64,000 nucleotides of DNA from Aquila chrysaetos chrysaetos. Taxonomy: Eukaryota > Chordata > Aves > Accipitriformes > Accipitridae. Under the pieces are notes generated by a model. The model ran no database searches, had not been told where the DNA came from, and was given only the letters and a program-made list of their open reading frames with translations. The stretch covers positions 744,001 to 808,000 of the forward strand of contig NW_024470326.1 in the NCBI RefSeq assembly GCF_900496995.4, written 5' to 3'. The translations under genes and the position numbers were made by a program. Position 1 is the stretch's first letter. Every line of letters begins with the position of its first letter. Shown piece by piece: positions 57,861 through 64,000 of this stretch.

Positions 57861-60281
57861 AATGATGCTGTCCTTCCTTCCCCTTCATGTCTTCCAATGA
57901 GGGAAAGCTCTCAGGTTGTCCCTGGCCACAGAAGTCATTCACATCAGGTGCTGGGCTGCTTTGCAGGTGACCCCAAACAGCCCTGACCACATTCTTTGCT
58001 TCCATTTTACTTCCCTGAAACTACAAGTGCTCCTGTTTTACTATCATAACAGCATCCAAAAGAACAGACTACCCTGTTAATCTTTTCCCCTTTGGCCATG
58101 CATTACTTGCTTTGTACCCTCTTCTGGTGTTTTTGAGAGGGTTCCTGTGGCATTTTCCACCTTGGTAGGCAACTCCATGAAGCGCATCATTCTCTTTCAT
58201 TACCTGCAGTGTCCTGTAATTCTCCATATTCATCCACTGCCTGAGGCAGTGGCCCACAGACCTTAAATGTGGAGGTGGTATATTTTCAGCCCAGAGGGAC
58301 CTTGAGACACTTGTGGACTTGGCCAAAGAAACCTCCAGAAGTTTTACAAGGCAAAGGGGACAAGGTTTGCACTGGGTCAGAATAACCTCATGCATTGGGA
58401 CAGGCTGTGACATGACTGGCTGAGGAGTTGCCTGGGGGGAAGGTCATGGGGGTTATGATGGATGCCATGTGGGCCATGTGGTCCTTCAATAATCCTTCAT
58501 GTGTTTGTGTGATTTCCCTAGGAGTCTCAGTATTCTACCCCAGAAAGCATTAACCTGCCTAAATGTAAATATCTGCAACGGAGCAGTCTACATCTGTGTC
58601 AGCGTCTCTGGGTAATGGCAGCGGAATCAGTGTCTGCCATATAAGGCATGATAGCCCATCCTCAAGGACACATCCAAAGCACTTCAGATGAAGGGTGGTC
58701 TTGCAAAAGGTTGCCCTTTATGTTCCCCAGGTGGCCTGGACACTGCTGGTTTTCCTCTCCAGAGAGTGGCAGAGGCTGGACCTGATTCTCAGGACAGATG
58801 CCTTTCCAGGAAGCCACAGGCGTGGGGGTGGCTCACCTGGTCCTTACTGACACTTCACTCAGCACCCATTTCAATAGATTTGGTACTTTTGTGGGACTAC
58901 TCTTTCTGCACAGACGATCAGAAAAAGACAACCATTTCATAACAGGTGGTCATCAAGGCCCTGTTATGGCCAAGAAAGCTCGTCATGAGCTCTGGAGGGA
59001 GCGAGGAAGCTTATAAAAGCACCAGGAAGATCCAAAATGCTCAAGACCTCTTCCGAAGAGTGAGTGGTGCTGAGCATCAGCGATTGGCCATGTGTAGGTC
59101 TGCGAGAGAGGGTTGAGGAATGTTAATGAGAAACAAGGGTATTGCTAATGGCTTTAGCAAATCCTTACAACCATGTCTGAAACCAGGAATGGAAGGCAGT
59201 TGATGTCTGTGTGTGGAGGTTGAGGAAGAGGATTGTCCTGGGAAGATGGCAGGAACACAGGCCCCTCCTGGGAAAATGAGGGCTGATATCGACATTTCCA
59301 TGTAGTGTGCACGGAGAGAGCCATGTAGGTGTATCAGTGAGTGAGTTAAAGGCAGGGAAAAGACTTGAAATATCGGGGCGGGCGTCATGCTGAAGTGAAA
59401 CAGGTTGAGTTTGTAATTTGAGGCAACAGCAGAAGAAGGAGGATGTGCAGTTCAGTGCTGGGTTGTGGGTGCTCAATAGAGGATTCTAGCAAGTCTGGGC
59501 CTTGGAAATCTTGGGTGTAAATGAGCATTAGTAAGGCTTTAAAGAAAAGGAATGGCTTGTGGGGAGCTCACAGGCATTGGCAAATCCTCAGAAAACCACA
59601 GCTTGGTGTTGGAAGCAAGGAAGCAGGCACAGGCACAGGCCAGTGTAGCTGTGGTGGAGATGGCCAAGGGCCTTGGTGGGCCTTTGACACCCCAACAGAG
59701 CAGAGACCCTTGTTCTCATGGCTATGGCTTCTGTCTCTTCAACTGAGCCCCACTAGAGGACATGAGGTCCTTACAGCTCCAGTGCTGTGTTGCCTCTTCA
59801 CCCACCCTCCACAGAACCTGCAAGGTGTTGTACTGGTGACCTGTGCCTGTCAGCATCACACACTCCCATTTCACATTGCCCCCAGGAAGAGCCCTGAGCA
59901 TCCCAAGAGGAAATGGTGCCCCCTCCCCAGGGGATGGGGGTCAGGGCTTGGCCATCCAGCTTGCTGAAGCACATCAAGGGCTTTCACAGTGACCTCCACT
60001 TGTAAATTTCCTCCTGTACCCGGTGCCTCCAACTTCCTGCTTCACCAACCCCCAGGGACAGGAACTTTGTCTGCTCATTCCCTGCATGGTCTCTTCAGTG
60101 ACGGACTTCAGCAGGGCCTGCTAACACCCTCACAAACCTGGAGGTTTGCTTCTGACTTGGACTTCTCTAGAGGCTTGGTCAGTCTCTAAGGAGCTGCAGT
60201 TCAGGAGCTCGGCACCAGAGGGCTCATTAGCATGCAAAACACCCCGAGGAGCCATGTCTGGGCATAATTTGCCTTTAGTCT
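57861..60281. other. Intergenic DNA (right-arm mirror of 26.7-29.1 kb)
   Basis: No gene recognised; frames of up to 148 codons here are the mirrored, domain-free frames of the left arm. Confidence 0.4.
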
Positions 60282-60850
60282 TGTGGTAGGCTGACCCTGG
60301 CTGGGTGCCAGCTGCCCACCAAAGCCACTCTATCCCTCCCCCTCCTCAGCTGGACAGGGGAGAGAAAACATAACAAAAGGCTCGTGGGTCAAGATAAGGA
60401 CAGTTTAATAAAGTGACAGCGAAGGTCACGTGCGAAAGCAAAGAAAAACAAATGATGTTATTCTCTACTTCCCATCAGCAGGCAATGTCTAGCCACTTCC
60501 TGGGAAGCAGGGCTTCAGTACGTGTAGTGGTTGCTCCAGAAGACGAAAATGCTCCCCTTCCATCTCCCTTTACTCAGCTTTTATAGCTGAGACATATGGT
60601 ATGGAATCTGTTTGGTTAGTTTGGGTCAGCTGTCCTGGCTATGTCCCCTCCTAAGATCTTGCCCAGCCCCAGCCTGCCGTGGAGGGGGGCAAAAATGTTG
60701 GGGAGACAGCCTTGATGCTGTGCCAGCGCTGCTCAGCAGTAGCCAAAACACTGGCATGTTATCAACACCTTTCTAGCTACCAGTGCAGAGCACAGCACTA
60801 CGAGGGCTGCTATGGGGAGAATTAACTCCATCTCAGCCAGACCCAATACA
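60282..60850 (-). mobile_element. Solo ERVL-type LTR (right arm)
   Basis: Mirror of 26172-26738, two bases longer; the same AGTCT/AGGCT flanks (reverse complement of AGACT/AGCCT). Confidence 0.82.
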
Positions 60851-61319
60851 AGGCTTCAATTTTTCTGTGGTGAATTAGAGACATTTCAGGAGTGTGGTCA
60901 AAGTGCGAAGATGTCAAAGCAAAGAGACCAAGTGAATGAAACGCTTGATTTTGAATAGCCAATTCTGCATTCATCCCAATGTATTTGGGTTACAGGAATG
61001 TCTTCAAGTAGAGTCTGCACCACCTACACCCATGTGGCTGGCCTGGCAGAGCCACCCGCAGCAGGGGGAAGCCCCATCTCCCAGGCTGAGGCACGCAGTC
61101 AAGATGCAAACGTCTGCAGTGCCCACTTCTTACAGGCCTCCAGGCAGAGCGGGACCAATATTTCATGACCCTCTGAGGCTGAACCATCAATCTCAGTTCC
61201 GCCCATCTCTTCCTCCATCCATCCATCGATCCCTCCTTCCTCCCTCCATCCTTCCAGATGTCCCGTATGCAATAATATAATAAAAGACACCCACTGATCA
61301 TCCACCCTCATCCAGAAAT

Positions 61320-62610
61320 CCAGTCCTTTCATCCTCGAAAGCCATGAGGTTGGTCTCTCATGGTCCACCCTGGATAAATCCATGCTGGCCATGCCCAGTC
61401 ACCCTACATCTTCCCAGAAATATCATCCAGGAGGACATGCTGAGGGACACACTGCTCTGCAATATGAGGTCAAACAGCCTTTTGTTCCCCTGGTAATCCT
61501 CTGGCCTGTGTTGGAAGAGAGCTGTCAACTTTTTTGGAAGCCATCAAGCACTTGTCCTGATCTCCATGATCTGTCAAAAGTGATGCAGAGTGAGCCTCGC
61601 TACAAAATTGGCTTGCTCCCTCTCCAGCCTTGGATGATTCCCCTCTGCTCCCAGGGGCTGTTCAAGGCTGACATTGCTCAAGTAACCTCTGACTTGATCC
61701 CCACTTACTGCTGGTTGCTTTCCTCCAGGGTCCTGTCGCCAGTCACAAAGGCCTGGCAGAAGTCACAGCCAAAGAAGTCATTAAGTTCCTCAGCCTTACC
61801 TGCTCCTACACTTAGGGAGCTCAGCAGCAGGCCCACATGACCCCTGTCTATTCTTTTACTGTTAATGAACCAGTATCAGCTCATCTTGCTGCCTCTATCC
61901 TGCCCTGCATCTCTCAAGACAATGGGACCTTTGGCTTTGGCATCATCCCTACATCCTGGGACAAGGTTTCGACATTCTGTCTGCAGCTTTCCCTGCTTCC
62001 ACCTCCTGCCTGCTGCCTTTTTGCCCTGGAGCTCAGTCAGTTCACACAAGCAGCCTCGGAGATGGTTGCTTCTCTTCAAGGGTATTTGGGGAGATCATTC
62101 CTGTGCTTGGTAGAGGCTGTCCTGTAAGGCCTATCAGATTTCCCATGCTCCTTCACTCTTCAGAGCTCCTTCCCATGGCACCACTTGTCTCAGCCTCCTG
62201 AGTTTGTCCAAGTCTTCTCCTCTGGAGTCCCAGGTCTGTGCTCTCCTGCTGGCCTTACTCACTGCCCTTCAGTGAGTGATAACCCCTCATTCATGGCCAT
62301 GACAGCCAAGACTGACACTGAATATCATCACATCCCTAACCAGCTGTTCCTTGTTGGCCAGGATCAGGTCCAGGTGAGAATCACCCTTGGTGGCCCACCT
62401 GGCAGCTGGCTGAAGAAGTTGTCCCAATAGCCAACTTCAGGCTGTTGGCACCCTGTTGCTTTGCCTTGCCAGGGAATGCCAGGGCACTTAAAGTTGTTCA
62501 CCACAGGAACCTGCTCATGAACCTGGAGACTTCCTGGGGCTGCTGACAAAAGACCTTTTCTGTTTCCTCTCCCTGAGCAAGCAGTTTGTAACTGCAAACA
62601 CGAGGTCACT
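61320..62610 (-). mobile_element. CR1 LINE ORF2 fragment (right arm)
   Basis: Mirror of the CR1 copy at 24430-25720; sense strand is minus here. Small indels and substitutions relative to the left arm. Confidence 0.68.
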
Positions 62611-63479
62611 CCTGCTGACTCCTGCTCTCATCCTAAATGACAAAAGCTAACCCAACCTGTTGTCTGTCACATAGAGGACCCCCACAAATCCAAGCTTCCC
62701 CTTCATACAGGGGACATAGTCCTCGTCCTCCCTGCTGCTCCCTGGGCAGAGCCTGTAGCCCTCCATTGCAGCACCACAGCTCAGCAAGCTGTCCCACCAC
62801 GTCTCATTTCATCCAAAACCATCACAGTTCTGTGACAAGCCACGCGTCTCCAGCTCCTCCTGGCAGTGCACATTAGGGCCACGGCATCTCAGCTGTGGCA
62901 GCGTAGTGGAGCACAGAATTCTCACAGGGAAACCTGAGCCCTGGTCCTGACCACAAAAAGACTGAACATCGAGTTCTTAGGGCTGCGCTGCACCCTGCTG
63001 CACGTCCAGCACGGCCATCAAACCTGTGTAATGCTGCACAGATCCCTGGGCCACAGGACAACCTCAGCAGCATATTATCACACACAAGCGTGCAGGCAGG
63101 TCCCACTCTGTACTGGACATCTGCCTCCTGCGTGGCCTTGCCTGTATCTAACAGTACAGCAAAACATTCTCATGAAAACATCATTTCTGTTTGACTGTTG
63201 AGACGATGAGTAGAGATGTTCCTTGTAAGAAAATCCTATAGTAGCTTGGATGACCAAAAGAGGAGACTGTTTTCTATGGATGGGGTCTGCATGCTTTGCT
63301 GCATTCAGGTAGAAGGCCCGTTCAATGCTACACCACCTGGGGTTCCCACCATCTAAAGGGGCCTAAGATGATCTGCATGATTCTCCCCTTATAGTGTTAA
63401 CGATGATGAACATAATTTTCAAATGCAGCTCACTGTGTCCGAGTTCCTTTCTTACTGGGGTCATACCAGACCAGCACCT

Positions 63480-63930
63480 CCTCGAGAAAAAGACACTTTC
63501 TCAGCACCCTCGGATGCAGCCCCTATGGTTCCCATGGACTGGTAAGGGTGTAGTTTGCTTGAGTAACCCCGCGCTTGATCCCCATGCACTGCTGGTTGTT
63601 CTCCTCCAGAGTCCTGCCTCACAGCTCAAAGGCCTGGGAGACCTTGCTGGTATTATCCGAGGCTGTGACGTAGAGTACCTCAGGTCTATCTAGACCTACT
63701 CTTCCTCATTTCAGCAGTCGTCCTACCTTACCTCTTTTTCTTCTGTAACAGTTCCTGAAGTATCAAAAGTTCATCTTGGTGCCCTTGAAACCCTTTTTGA
63801 GCTTCCACTGAGTTTTGACATGGACCATTGCTGTGCTTGGAGGATGATGTCCTTGAAGACAAGATGTATCCAGGCACACTCTGAAAATTCTTGGTCTTTT
63901 CATTGACTGGATCATCAAGGGAGTGAGTAA
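63480..63930 (-). mobile_element. CR1 LINE ORF2 fragment (right arm)
   Basis: Mirror of 23110-23560, near the edge of the window; sense strand minus. Confidence 0.62.
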
Positions 63931-64000
63931 AAACCCCTTTGTGACACGCTTCATGTTCATGCAATGCCTGAAGCTCTCAGGTGGTGAAGGAGCAGACCTT

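Larger units (their letters stand above)
43536..64000 (-). repeat. Right arm of giant inverted repeat
   Basis: Reverse complement of 23041-43435. Contents in order from the gap are given in the entries below. Differences from the left arm are mostly single-base insertions or deletions with few substitutions, concentrated away from the gap. It continues past the window. Confidence 0.97.

Overview
This is a stretch of bird genome. The evidence is: olfactory receptors of the bird-expanded OR14 type; many fragments of the bird LINE CR1; class III (ERVL-type) LTRs of the kind found throughout birds; and a solo LTR with alpharetrovirus-like R-U5. No single-copy housekeeping gene, tRNA or rRNA was recognised. 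The window is repeat-rich olfactory-receptor territory, and almost every coding region is a broken retroviral or receptor copy.

Layout. (1) 1-6518, minus strand: a gammaretrovirus-like (class I) provirus, with a histidine-tRNA primer site, gag, protease, polymerase and integrase. Its single visible LTR is preceded by the env tail and polypurine tract of a second provirus, so this looks like a tandem pair sharing one LTR. (2) 6519-8785: a GC-rich minisatellite with a higher-order period near 1 kb, interrupted by a 265-bp solo alpharetrovirus-like LTR with a perfect 6-bp target duplication. (3) 8.8-23 kb: CR1 and ERVL-type LTR fragments, old segmental-duplication remnants and one OR14-like receptor with three frameshifts (18889-19839, minus). 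(4) 23041-43435 and 43536-64000: two arms of a giant inverted repeat around 100 N. Each arm carries, from the outside in: CR1, an ERVL solo LTR, CR1, half an ERVL LTR butted against a truncated gamma-like ERV (RNase H, integrase, env, LTR), an OR14-like receptor, the env tail and 3' LTR of a class II ERV, CR1, a receptor pseudogene cut by a class II ERV (tryptophan primer site, gag, dUTPase-protease), and an ERVL LTR end.

The arms are identical for about 4 kb next to the gap and then diverge, mainly by 1-2 base indels, many in homopolymers; the right arm is 70 bp longer overall. Receptor B has different frameshifts in the two arms, which together imply one intact gene. Both arms stop at the same base, just after entering sequence that matches the 6.5-8.8 kb minisatellite. 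The simplest reading is that two copies or haplotypes of one contig were scaffolded head to head at an unassembled minisatellite. A true palindrome cannot be excluded from sequence alone.

No new defence, metabolic or regulatory system was found. The items most worth checking are the palindrome and its gap, the tandem provirus, the solo LTR inside the minisatellite, and the class II ERV that pairs an alpharetroviral-type primer site with betaretroviral-type gag and dUTPase.
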